DNA from: CAUPWF01 sp036656615
GTDB lineage: Bacteria; Bacillota; Clostridia; Lachnospirales; Lachnospiraceae
DNA length: 21,757 bases
NCBI GenBank assembly: GCA_036656615.1
Contig: JAVXHY010000026.1
Span: forward strand, 1 to 21,757
Direction: 5' to 3'
Below the pieces are notes generated by a model. That model was not told the origin of the DNA and searched no databases. It was given only the letters and a program-made list of their open reading frames with translations. The position numbers and the translations under genes were made by a program. This document shows positions 1 to 7,224 of this stretch, piece by piece; position 1 is the stretch's first letter; the number at the start of each line of letters is the position of its first letter.

Positions 1-73
1 TGCGCGATGAGGGGCTCGAACCCTCGACACCCTGATTAAGAGTCAGGTGCTCTACCAACTGAGCTAATCGCGC
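1..73 (-). tRNA. tRNA-Lys (anticodon CTT)
   Basis: Read on the minus strand this folds into a complete cloverleaf. The 7-bp acceptor stem GCGCGAT/ATCGCGC is formed by 67-73 and 2-8, and the discriminator A is at position 1. The D arm is AGCTC-AGTTGGTA-GAGC, the anticodon arm CCTGA-CTCTTAA-TCAGG, and the T arm GAGGG-TTCGAGC-CCCTC. The anticodon is CTT, which reads the lysine codon AAG. The gene ends at the window edge, so whether CCA is encoded cannot be seen. It has its own promoter just upstream (118-146). Confidence 0.97.
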
Positions 74-117
74 ATATCTAATATATGGTACTTTTATAAT
101 TTAGTAACGCAAGAGTT

Positions 118-146
118 ATTATATAATAATAAATCAGAAAAAGCAA
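118..146 (-). promoter_or_regulatory. Sigma-A promoter of tRNA-Lys
   Basis: On the minus strand there is a -35 TTGCTT (141-146), a 17-nt AT-rich spacer and a perfect -10 TATAAT (118-123). The -10 lies 44 nt before the mature tRNA 5' end, which leaves room for a short leader. This shows that the tRNA has its own promoter and does not depend on the trmB operon. Confidence 0.8.
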
Positions 147-252
147 GGATTATTTTATGGATCTATTGATTTTTTTAAACCTTACTTATTTATCTGCCTA
201 GAAAATCAAGCAGATATTCAGAATCTGCTTCACTGCTTACTTAATGAGGTTA

Positions 253-282
253 AAAAGCCTGAGCCAATATCGTCAGGCTTTT
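253..282 (-). terminator. Intrinsic terminator of the peptidase-trmB operon
   Basis: A perfect 10-bp inverted repeat, AAAAGCCTGA (253-262) and TCAGGCTTTT (273-282), has a 10-nt loop. Read on the minus strand the stem runs into a stretch of T. It lies 13 nt after the stop of the small Cys-rich gene. The arms also carry A and T on the other side, so it could act in both directions. Confidence 0.85.
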
Positions 283-295
283 CATTTATCTTGAT

Positions 296-439
296 TTATT
301 TACATTTACATTTGCTGCTGTTTAGTATCTTAAATACTTCATCGAATGATTTTTTAATGCAAATAATTTTTTTATTTGCACATGGTCTGTCGTAAATAAA
401 ACGGTTGATATAGGTTTTAAATCCGCATTTTCGCTTCAT
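296..439 (-). CDS. Small Cys-rich basic protein, 47 residues, unknown function
   Basis: A short reading frame starts at ATG 439 with a good ribosome site GGAAGTGA (446-453) 6 nt upstream, and ends at TAA 296-298. The product has 47 residues. It is very basic and has five cysteines at positions 5, 20, 27, 44 and 46, with the tail KCKCK. No signal peptide or membrane segment is visible. It starts 44 nt after trmB, and a terminator follows directly, so it looks like the last gene of the peptidase-trmB operon. I do not recognise the family. The cysteines could bind a metal such as zinc or form disulfides, but that is inference. Start signal, position and terminator support a real gene; its shortness is the main doubt. 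Confidence 0.6.
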   Translation of the reverse strand: MKRKCGFKTYINRFIYDRPCANKKIICIKKSFDEVFKILNSSKCKCK

Positions 440-483
440 CAAATCACTTCCATTTATTATTAACATATGCCATAAATATCTTC

Positions 484-1134
484 CTATTCCTGACTTGCAA
501 TTAATTTATGGATTGAGTGCCCTAGAGAAGAAAATTTAGTCTCATATTCTGTCATCACATTACCCTTGCACAACGTCTCATCATGGTGAAGGTCAAAAGT
601 CTTAGCTCTAAGCTTCCATCCTGCCTCTTCCACCTGCTCTAGGGAAAATTGAAATAATGATGTATTGTCTGTTTTAAATTCCACTACACCTGACCGATCA
701 AGAATCTGCTGGTAGCATTGAAAAAATTCTTTCGAAGTCAATCTTCTTTTGGCATGACGAACCTTTGGCCACGGATCTGAAAAGTTCAAGTAGATTCTCT
801 TTACTTCTCCTTTATCAAAAGCATCAGCTAGGTTTCTTGCATCCATGCAAATAAATCTAATATTTGTCAACTGATTGTACTCATCCAAATCATACTTTTC
901 TAAAGCCCTAAGCAAAACACTGGAATAACGTTCAATGCCTACATAATTAATATCGGGATTACGGGAAGCCAGTGTTAATAAAAACTGGCCCTTCCCCATT
1001 CCGATTTCAATATGAAGTGGATTCTCATTTTCAAAAACCACATTCCATTTTCCTTTTTTAATATATGGCTCATGAATTGCAGCAAAATGATGTTCAATCG
1101 TCTCATCTGCTCGCCGGATATTACGAAGTCTCAT
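484..1134 (-). CDS. trmB: tRNA (guanine-N7-)-methyltransferase TrmB
   Basis: The product, 216 residues, is of normal length for bacterial TrmB. The enzyme uses S-adenosylmethionine to methylate N7 of G46 in the variable loop of tRNAs, in the cytoplasm. The SAM site motif IEIGMGKGQF is at residues 43-51, the acidic GIER at 66-69, and the family signature DPWPKVRHAKRRL at 120-132. The conserved MTEYETKF is at 194-201. The protein begins MRLRN, as family members do, so ATG 1134 is the likely start. That start lies 3 nt after the stop of the upstream peptidase gene, so translation is probably coupled; its own ribosome site is weak. In the signature, family members often have KK or KR after PWP; here it is KV, a small variation. 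Confidence 0.96.
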   Translation of the reverse strand: MRLRNIRRADETIEHHFAAIHEPYIKKGKWNVVFENENPLHIEIGMGKGQFLLTLASRNPDINYVGIERYSSVLLRALEKYDLDEYNQLTNIRFICMDARNLADAFDKGEVKRIYLNFSDPWPKVRHAKRRLTSKEFFQCYQQILDRSGVVEFKTDNTSLFQFSLEQVEEAGWKLRAKTFDLHHDETLCKGNVMTEYETKFSSLGHSIHKLIASQE

Positions 1135-1137
1135 ATC

Positions 1138-2217
1138 TTATGCTTCTGGAACCACAATCAAATCTTTTGTATAATGATTTAACACTTCGCAGCCATCTTC
1201 TGTAATAATTACAAGATCTTCAATTCTTACACCAACATCTCCTGATAAATAGATTCCTGGTTCTACTGAGAAACACTGACCAACTTTGATGATATCTTCA
1301 TTTACAGATGAAACATCTCCGTATTCATGATCTTCTAATCCAATAGAATGACCTGTTCTATGTGTAAAGTATTGTCCATATCCTTTTTCTTCTATGTAAT
1401 TTCTACAAGCCAAGTCAACGTCACACATTCTATTTCCTGGTTTTGCTGCTGCAATACCTCTTCTATTTGCTTCTACTACAATATCATATATTTCTCTGGC
1501 TTTATCAGATACTTCTCCAATAAATACTGTTCTTGTCATATCAGAAGCGTAGTTGTCCTTAAATCCACCAATATCAAGAATAACACAATCCCCTCTTTTA
1601 CCCTTGGAATTATCTGTAACATGATGAGGATCAGCTGCATTTCCTGCATAAGCTGTAATTGGATCAAATGATACACTTTCGATACCAAGTTCTTTGTATA
1701 TTTCGATGATTTTTGCTGATAATTCATTCTCTGTTAATCCTTTTACTACCCAAGGAATCAATCTATCCATTGCAATATCATTTAATCTAGATGATTCACG
1801 CATTAATTCTTTTTCGTTTTCATCTTTAATCATTCTGACATAATCTACAATCAATGATCCGTTTACAAACTTGCTTCCGCCTCCAAGTTCTTGAAGTCTA
1901 AGTAGGAATTTAGATGGCCAAACCTTATCAATTCCCATTACTTGATCTTTGTCTACATATTTGGACATAATTTCAACACCATCTTGAATGTCATTATACC
2001 ATACAATCTCCACTCCTAAATCACCTTGTGGGAATAACTCATTGATAAACATTTTATGATTTCCATTAACATTTAGATAAAGTGCTAATAATCTTTCTCC
2101 TGGATGAATCCAAGTTCCTGTTAAATAAAAAATTGCTGTTGGATCCGAAATTATAATCTGTGGCACCCCTTGCTCTTTCATTGATTCCAAGACTCTACCT
2201 ACCTTATTTGTATCCAT
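1138..2217 (-). CDS. M24 metallopeptidase, Xaa-Pro aminopeptidase (PepP/PepQ) family
   Basis: The product has 359 residues, typical of short aminopeptidase P or Xaa-Pro dipeptidase proteins, which remove an N-terminal residue before proline. The N-terminal creatinase-like domain covers about residues 1-130 and the pita-bread catalytic domain about 137-355. All five expected metal ligands are visible: D215 (ILDIGG), D226 (ASDMTRT), H290 (HRTGHSIG), E319 (SVEPGIYL) and E333 (VRIEDLV). The protein is cytoplasmic, with no signal peptide. The start ATG 2217 has an AAGGAGGC ribosome site (2227-2234) 9 nt upstream. It is the first gene of an operon with trmB and the small Cys-rich gene. Sequence alone cannot separate the aminopeptidase from the dipeptidase, so no symbol is given. 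Confidence 0.93.
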   Translation of the reverse strand: MDTNKVGRVLESMKEQGVPQIIISDPTAIFYLTGTWIHPGERLLALYLNVNGNHKMFINELFPQGDLGVEIVWYNDIQDGVEIMSKYVDKDQVMGIDKVWPSKFLLRLQELGGGSKFVNGSLIVDYVRMIKDENEKELMRESSRLNDIAMDRLIPWVVKGLTENELSAKIIEIYKELGIESVSFDPITAYAGNAADPHHVTDNSKGKRGDCVILDIGGFKDNYASDMTRTVFIGEVSDKAREIYDIVVEANRRGIAAAKPGNRMCDVDLACRNYIEEKGYGQYFTHRTGHSIGLEDHEYGDVSSVNEDIIKVGQCFSVEPGIYLSGDVGVRIEDLVIITEDGCEVLNHYTKDLIVVPEA

Positions 2218-2276
2218 AATTCATATGCCTCCTTGCATTTTTTTCAATTGACGTTCATCTGTTATACGCCTTCTAT

Positions 2277-2305
2277 ATCGTATTATTTTTTATACAACCT
2301 GTCAA
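2277..2305 (-). promoter_or_regulatory. Promoter of the peptidase-trmB operon
   Basis: On the minus strand there is a perfect -35 TTGACA (2300-2305), a 17-nt spacer and -10 TACGAT (2277-2282, four of six consensus bases). It would give a leader of about 55 nt before ATG 2217. It diverges from the ATPase promoter on the other strand. Between the two promoters (2306-2417) I see only AT-rich sequence without clear structure. Confidence 0.75.
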
Positions 2306-2417
2306 GGTATATCTCTTATTTTTTACCATATTTAATCACAATAATATAAGACAAAACCAAACAATACAGTACCGCAATACACCATTCGTCATTTGCTATC
2401 AGATTTGTTCATAATTC

Positions 2418-2446
2418 TTGACTTATTCCTTGTTTTATTGTATATT
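2418..2446 (+). promoter_or_regulatory. Promoter of the V-type ATPase operon
   Basis: There is a -35 TTGACT (2418-2423), a 17-nt spacer and -10 TATATT (2441-2446), each one base off consensus. Transcription would start near 2453, giving a 5' leader of about 110 nt. A second TTGACT at 2490-2495 has no well-placed -10 partner. No clear terminator or riboswitch fold was seen in the leader. Confidence 0.7.
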
Positions 2447-2563
2447 TTGAATAAGTATATCTGATTTTAATTATTTGTTTTTATTTACTTTGACTATAGC
2501 TTTTTCTTTTAATAAGAGTATTATAGTAAATAGCTTAATTTTGATTAAGGTTAGGAGGATTTT

Positions 2564-2875
2564 ATGAATTCTATTATAGAAAAATTATCCGAAATTGAAT
2601 CTGCTGCCATTTCTATTATTACCAATGCCGAGGAGCAGAAAAAGATTTTAGATACTGAAATGGAAGAAAAGCAACGCAAATTCGACGCCGATCTTGCCGC
2701 TGATACAAATCAGAAAATCACTAAAATTCACTCTGATTTAAAATCTCAAATGGAAGAGCAGCTTGCCACACAAAAACAGGAAAGCCTCGAAACAATTAAA
2801 TCATACAAAACTGAATATCAACTGCACCATGAAACCTACGCACAAGAAATTATAAAACACATTATCGAGGTATAG
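2564..2875 (+). CDS. ntpF: V-type ATP synthase subunit H (G/NtpF-like peripheral stalk)
   Basis: The product has 103 residues, almost all predicted coiled coil, rich in Glu, Lys and Gln, with no membrane segment. This fits the small stalk subunit (AhaH/NtpF, V-ATPase G family) that pairs with subunit E to form the peripheral stators linking the A/B head to subunit I. The identification rests on length, coiled-coil character and position as first gene of a complete V-ATPase operon; the sequence of this family is poorly conserved. The ribosome site AGGAGG (2553-2558) lies 5 nt before ATG. The stop is 3 nt before the next gene. Confidence 0.85.
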   Translation: MNSIIEKLSEIESAAISIITNAEEQKKILDTEMEEKQRKFDADLAADTNQKITKIHSDLKSQMEEQLATQKQESLETIKSYKTEYQLHHETYAQEIIKHIIEV

Positions 2876-2878
2876 TAT

Positions 2879-3925
2879 ATGACAAAGCTATTATCTTATA
2901 GTGGAATTGTAACTAAAGTCCGTGCAATGGATGCTACTCTTTTAAAACCAAGTCAGTATCAGGAGATAATTAATTTAAACAGCACCACTGATTTGGTTTC
3001 ATATTTAAGACAGCAGCCTGCCTATGCTTACGCTTTTGCTTCACTAGATGATCATCTGATTCACCGTGGTGATATCGAGAAAATACTAATCGAATCACTC
3101 TATCATGATTATATGAAGCTTTATCGTTTTGCAGATCCTGCTCTTCAACAGTTTTTACTTCTATATATGAAGCGATATGAAGTGGATTTAATAAACTACT
3201 GTTTTCGAATTGTATTCAATCACTATGATGAACCTTTTGATTTAGCAAATAAAAGTCCGTTTTTTGATAAATACTCTCAGATTTCCATTGCGAAACTCAT
3301 TACTTCGCGAACCATCGAAGAACTGGTAGATAATTTAAAAGATACTTCTTATTTTGAACCATTGAACCGATTACGGCAGACTCATGCATCTACATTATTT
3401 GATTATAATTTAGCACTGGATTTATATTACTACTCTTCTATATGGAAAGAAAAAAACAAAACCTTAAAAGGTCAATCTCTAGAAATATTTACTAAATACC
3501 ATGGTGTTAAGATTGATTTTCTAAATTTACAATGGATTTATCGTGCCAAGAAATATTATCATATGACATCCACTGATATATATTCCCTGCTCATACCGAT
3601 TCATTATAAAATCCGAACACCCATGCTTCGTGCTTTAGTAGAATCCGCTAGTATTGATGAGTTTAACGTTTTACTTTATCAGACTTATTACTGCAAAAAA
3701 TACAATACTGCGGAAAAGATGTCATTAGAAGCTATTTATTCCGATTATTTATATCGTTTATTCAGAACAGACAGCAAAAACAACCCGTATTCTATTACTA
3801 CCATAAATAATTATTTATTTTTAAAAGAAGAAGAAATCAGAAAAATAACTACTGCCCTTGAATGTATCCGCTACAAGCTTGGACCTAGTGATATATCTAG
3901 ATATGTTGGAGGTGTTGCGCAATGA
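2879..3925 (+). CDS. ntpC: V-type ATP synthase subunit C (AC39/d family)
   Basis: The product has 348 residues, the usual length of the funnel-shaped AC39/d subunit that caps the membrane K ring and connects it to the central shaft. It is soluble and helical, rich in Tyr, with no membrane segment. The opening YSGIVTKVRAMDATLL and the recurring helical repeats (for example FNVLLYQTYYCKKY near residues 263-276) match the family style. A GAGG ribosome site is placed in the end of the previous gene. Its stop overlaps the start of subunit I by 4 nt (ATGA), so the two are probably translationally coupled. In Enterococcus hirae the equivalent gene lies after E; here it precedes I. Confidence 0.93.
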   Translation: MTKLLSYSGIVTKVRAMDATLLKPSQYQEIINLNSTTDLVSYLRQQPAYAYAFASLDDHLIHRGDIEKILIESLYHDYMKLYRFADPALQQFLLLYMKRYEVDLINYCFRIVFNHYDEPFDLANKSPFFDKYSQISIAKLITSRTIEELVDNLKDTSYFEPLNRLRQTHASTLFDYNLALDLYYYSSIWKEKNKTLKGQSLEIFTKYHGVKIDFLNLQWIYRAKKYYHMTSTDIYSLLIPIHYKIRTPMLRALVESASIDEFNVLLYQTYYCKKYNTAEKMSLEAIYSDYLYRLFRTDSKNNPYSITTINNYLFLKEEEIRKITTALECIRYKLGPSDISRYVGGVAQ

Positions 3926-5862
3926 TTGTGAAAATGAAATTTATAAGTTTGACAGGGCCGAAGAGCGACTTCGACCGCGTAACGAATACATATCTTTCCC
4001 GACATGAAATACAGTTGGAGAATGCCCTTTCAGAACTTAAAACAGTGGATAATCTTCTGCCTTTTACGGAAGTAAATCCCTACAAAAACGATTTGGCTAC
4101 TGCCAATCAGTGTGTCAGTTACTTAAGAAATCAAGATGCTAAGTTCGACCATATTAAACTAACTACGAAAGAAGCACTGGAGGTTGTTTATGCTGCTGAT
4201 TCCATTTATCAGGAAATAAAGCAGGAAGAAACTGATTTAAAAGCAAAGCGGGATGCTCTAAATGAAAAATTAAAAATAATTACACCCTTTAGATCCTTAG
4301 AATTTAATCTTCACCAGGTTCTGCAATATAAATATGTAAAATTTCGTTTTGGACGCGTATCACTGGATTACTACTATAAGTTAGAGAAATATATCCATGA
4401 GGATTTAGATATTATTTTTTTCGAAGGTGGAAGAGACAATAACTATGTATATGGTGTCTACTTCGTTTCCAAAATACAATCCGAAAAATTAGATGCAATA
4501 TTCAAATCCATGCATTTTGAACGCATTTTCTTACCGGATGATTATACTGGCACTTTGATGGAAGCTTGCCAAGAATTAGAAAAGCTCATATTAGTGATTA
4601 CACACAAAATAGAACAAATAGCAGAGGAAATCTCTGACAGTTTAGAAGATGGAAGCGAAAAACTATTAGCTGCCCAGCAAGTGCTTGAAGTTCTTTCCAA
4701 TAATTTTGACATCCGAAAAGTTGCTGCCTGTGTAGAGGACAAACACGATGATTTCTATATATTATGTGGATGGATGACAGAAACAGATGTGGAAGCACTT
4801 TTGCACGAAGTGAAGGATGATCCCAACCTTTTTGTTCTTGTAGAAGATGATATGGACAAATATTTTGGTGATCCTCCTACAAAGTTGGAAAATCCAAAAC
4901 TATTTAAACCTTTTGAACTATTTATTCGGATGTATGGTCTGCCTGCACATAATGAAATGGACCCGACCATCTTTGTTGCACTAACCTATACCTTGATATT
5001 TGGAATTATGTTCGGAGATTTAGGTCAAGGGGCTTGCCTTTTTATAGGCGGTGCCCTATTGTATAAATTTCGAAAATTTAATTTGGCTGGTATTATTTCT
5101 CTTGCGGGAGTCTTCTCTATGTTTTTCGGTTGGATGTTTGGAAGTGTATTTGGATTTGAAAACGTCATTGATGCAAGATGGATACGCCCTATATCAGCTA
5201 TGACAAATCTTCCGTTTATAGGAAAGTTAAATACCGTTTTCATCGTTTCCGTTGCTTTTGGAATGGGAATCATCCTACTTTCCATGATTTTTCATATTGT
5301 GAATGCTGCAAAGGCGCATGATACGGAAAACACTTGGTTTGACGCGAATGGGGTTGCTGGTCTAGTATTCTATGGTGCCATTGTTACAACTCTTGTATTA
5401 TTTATGACTGGACATCAAATGCCAGCACTACTAGTCATGCTGATTATGTTTATTCTGCCATTGATTTTAATAATATTCAAAGAACCTTTAACTAGAAAAC
5501 TAGAGCATCGCAGTTCTACCATGACAGAGGGCAAGGCAATGTTTTTGGTACAGGGCATTTTCGAATTATTTGAAACATTGCTCAGTTATTTTTCAAATAC
5601 ACTTTCCTTCGTGCGTATAGGTGCCTTTGCAGTCAGTCATGCAGCAATGATGGAAGTAGTATTAATGCTTGCCGGTGTCGCAGATGGCACTCCAAATTGG
5701 ATTATTATTATACTAGGGAACTTATTCGTATGTGGAATGGAAGGATTGATTGTAGGGATTCAAGTACTTCGTCTTGAGTACTATGAAATGTTCAGCCGTT
5801 TTTATAAAGGAACAGGGCACGAATTTAAGCCATATTCCAGCTCACATAAATCAAAAAATTAG
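3922..5862 (+). CDS. ntpI: V-type ATP synthase subunit I (a-subunit homologue)
   Basis: The product has 646 residues, normal for the membrane stator that forms the ion half-channels against the K ring. The N-terminal half (1-330) is soluble with coiled-coil stretches; the C-terminal half (about 345-620) has seven to eight hydrophobic segments. The ring-facing arginine is R565 in the motif SNTLSFVRIGAFA, next to the ending EGLIVGIQVLRLEYYEMFSRFY (608-628, shortened here to its core YYEMFSRFY). GDLGQG at 365-370 is also typical. The start ATG 3922 has GGAGG (3908-3912) 9 nt upstream; an in-frame ATG four codons later is possible but less well placed. Confidence 0.95.
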   Translation: MIVKMKFISLTGPKSDFDRVTNTYLSRHEIQLENALSELKTVDNLLPFTEVNPYKNDLATANQCVSYLRNQDAKFDHIKLTTKEALEVVYAADSIYQEIKQEETDLKAKRDALNEKLKIITPFRSLEFNLHQVLQYKYVKFRFGRVSLDYYYKLEKYIHEDLDIIFFEGGRDNNYVYGVYFVSKIQSEKLDAIFKSMHFERIFLPDDYTGTLMEACQELEKLILVITHKIEQIAEEISDSLEDGSEKLLAAQQVLEVLSNNFDIRKVAACVEDKHDDFYILCGWMTETDVEALLHEVKDDPNLFVLVEDDMDKYFGDPPTKLENPKLFKPFELFIRMYGLPAHNEMDPTIFVALTYTLIFGIMFGDLGQGACLFIGGALLYKFRKFNLAGIISLAGVFSMFFGWMFGSVFGFENVIDARWIRPISAMTNLPFIGKLNTVFIVSVAFGMGIILLSMIFHIVNAAKAHDTENTWFDANGVAGLVFYGAIVTTLVLFMTGHQMPALLVMLIMFILPLILIIFKEPLTRKLEHRSSTMTEGKAMFLVQGIFELFETLLSYFSNTLSFVRIGAFAVSHAAMMEVVLMLAGVADGTPNWIIIILGNLFVCGMEGLIVGIQVLRLEYYEMFSRFYKGTGHEFKPYSSSHKSKN

Positions 5863-5874
5863 GAGGTTTTTATC

Positions 5875-6306
5875 ATGAATACAATAACTAAATTTTTACT
5901 TATTGCAACACTTATTTTAAGTATTATCATTCCTTTTGGATACTATCTGATTGGACAAAAAAACAAAGGTCGTTTTAAAAAAGCACTGGGTGTAAACGCA
6001 TTCTTCTTCTTTGGAACCTTTGCCCTTTGTGGAATCATGATGCTTGGTGGTAATGTAGAAGCTGCAGCGGCTACTTCTTCTGCCGCTTCTACCGCAACAG
6101 GACTTGGCTATCTTGCCGCTGCCTTAGTAACCGGTTTATCTTGTATCGGTGGTGGTATAGCAGTTGCCAGCGCAGCTAGCGCAGCTTTGGGAGCCATTAG
6201 CGAAGATGCTAGTGTGCTTGGTAAATCCCTAATCTTCGTTGGTCTTGCAGAAGGGGTATGTCTATACGGGCTTATCATCTCCTTCATGATCCTCGGTAAA
6301 TTATAA
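5875..6306 (+). CDS. ntpK: V-type ATP synthase subunit K (proteolipid c-ring)
   Basis: The product has 143 residues with four hydrophobic segments at about 6-26, 42-59, 77-104 and 118-140. The last two form the classic c-ring hairpin with a Gly/Ala-rich first helix (GGGIAVASAASAALGAISED) and the ion-binding glutamate E126 in GLAEGVCLYG. The first two lack an acidic residue and look like a leader pair, so there is one binding site per protein, unlike a duplicated hairpin with two. The Q and T partners of the Na+ site known from Enterococcus NtpK are not visible (V97 and G127 fall there), which hints at proton coupling. The ribosome site AGGAGG overlaps the stop of subunit I. Confidence 0.93.
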   Translation: MNTITKFLLIATLILSIIIPFGYYLIGQKNKGRFKKALGVNAFFFFGTFALCGIMMLGGNVEAAAATSSAASTATGLGYLAAALVTGLSCIGGGIAVASAASAALGAISEDASVLGKSLIFVGLAEGVCLYGLIISFMILGKL

Positions 6307-6310
6307 GCCT

Positions 6311-6619
6311 ATGAAAATGTATTTAATTAGTGATAATCTTGATACCTATACAGGAATGCGCCTTGCAGGTGTAGATGGATGTATTGTCCACAAAAGAAAC
6401 GAACTTTATGATGCATTGCAAAATGTTTTAGCTGATAAAACCGTTGGAATTATACTACTTACCGAGAAATTTGGTCGTGAATTTCCTGAAATTATCGATG
6501 ATATTAAGCTAAATCGCAAAATGCCTCTTCTTGTGGAAATTCCTGATAGGCACGGAACCGGCCGTAAGAAAGACTTTATCACTTCCTATGTAAATGAAGC
6601 CATTGGGCTTAAACTTTAG
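6311..6619 (+). CDS. ntpG: V-type ATP synthase subunit F (NtpG-like)
   Basis: The product has 102 residues, a Rossmann-like small subunit that binds subunit D in the central shaft and can modulate activity. The opening MYLISDNLDTYTGMRLAG and the block GIILLTEKFGREFPEII (55-71) are typical, followed by a PLLVEIPDRHGTGRKKDF tail (73-90). The start is uncertain between ATG 6311 and ATG 6317; neither has a strong ribosome site, and the gene begins only 4 nt after subunit K, so coupling is likely. Confidence 0.93.
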   Translation: MKMYLISDNLDTYTGMRLAGVDGCIVHKRNELYDALQNVLADKTVGIILLTEKFGREFPEIIDDIKLNRKMPLLVEIPDRHGTGRKKDFITSYVNEAIGLKL

Positions 6620-6622
6620 CAA

Positions 6623-6631
6623 AGAAGGTGA
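6623..6631 (+). promoter_or_regulatory. Ribosome site deciding a TTG start for subunit E
   Basis: AGAAGGTGA lies directly before a TTG at 6637, with 5 nt between. The longer frame opening at GTG 6628 would place its start codon inside this site, so it can be set aside. Confidence 0.75.
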
Positions 6632-6636
6632 CGTAC

Positions 6637-7224
6637 TTGACTTTAGAAGAAAAAATTGAACACCTACATGTTTCCTCCATGGAAGAAGCCAGAAGTGAAG
6701 GAAATGATATAATTGCCACACATCAGAAGGCATTGGAACAAATATTCAAGGAACATAAAGAGTCTGCATTGCGTCAGGCTACACTTAGCATTAAAACTCA
6801 GACAAATGATGCCAAACAACAATTAAATAAAGCAATGGCTAAATCTCAGACTGAATTAAAACGCGCACAGGGGAAGTGCCAGACCATATTAAAAAATAGA
6901 CTTTTTTCGTCTGTACGCACTCTATTATATGACTTTATGAAAACTCCTGAATATGACAAATTGCTTGTGGCATATATCAATAAAGCCAAAGCCTTTGCCG
7001 GTAATGAAAGTATGATTATCTACATTAATCCTTCAGATGAATCAAAAAAACAAGAATTGGAACTTCAAACAGGAGTAACATTAACTATAAGTTCAAAAGA
7101 ATTTATGGGCGGTGTTAGAGCGGTTATTCAGGAGCGTCAAATATTAATTGACCACTCCTTTTCCTCTGCTGTAAAATCGGAATATGAGAAGTTTTTATTC
7201 ACAGGAGGTGACGAAAATGAATAA
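6637..7224 (+). CDS. ntpE: V-type ATP synthase subunit E (peripheral stalk)
   Basis: Starting from TTG 6637 the product has 195 residues, normal for subunit E. The N-terminal half is a long helix rich in Glu, Lys and Gln, which would pair with the small H subunit. The C-terminal half (about 95-190) is a globular domain with MIIYINPSDE and GGVRAVIQERQILIDHSF, the latter being the most conserved stretch of the family; it binds the top of the A/B head. The TTG start is chosen because the ribosome site sits exactly before it. The end overlaps the start of subunit A by 8 nt, so translation of A is likely coupled. Confidence 0.94.
   Translation: MTLEEKIEHLHVSSMEEARSEGNDIIATHQKALEQIFKEHKESALRQATLSIKTQTNDAKQQLNKAMAKSQTELKRAQGKCQTILKNRLFSSVRTLLYDFMKTPEYDKLLVAYINKAKAFAGNESMIIYINPSDESKKQELELQTGVTLTISSKEFMGGVRAVIQERQILIDHSFSSAVKSEYEKFLFTGGDENE
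7203..7211 (+). promoter_or_regulatory. Ribosome site deciding the start of subunit A
   Basis: AGGAGGTGA is a near-perfect match to the anti-Shine-Dalgarno sequence, 5 nt before ATG 7217. It shows that the frame-open ATG at 7184 is not the start. Confidence 0.85.

Noticed and set aside
2490..2524. Second ATPase promoter with TTGACT (2490) and TATTAT (2519)
   Set aside because: The spacer would be 23 nt, too long. The pair at 2418-2446 has the right spacing.
4542..5285. Minus-strand open frames inside subunit I
   Set aside because: Shadows of the strong coding frame on the plus strand, without ribosome sites or family features.
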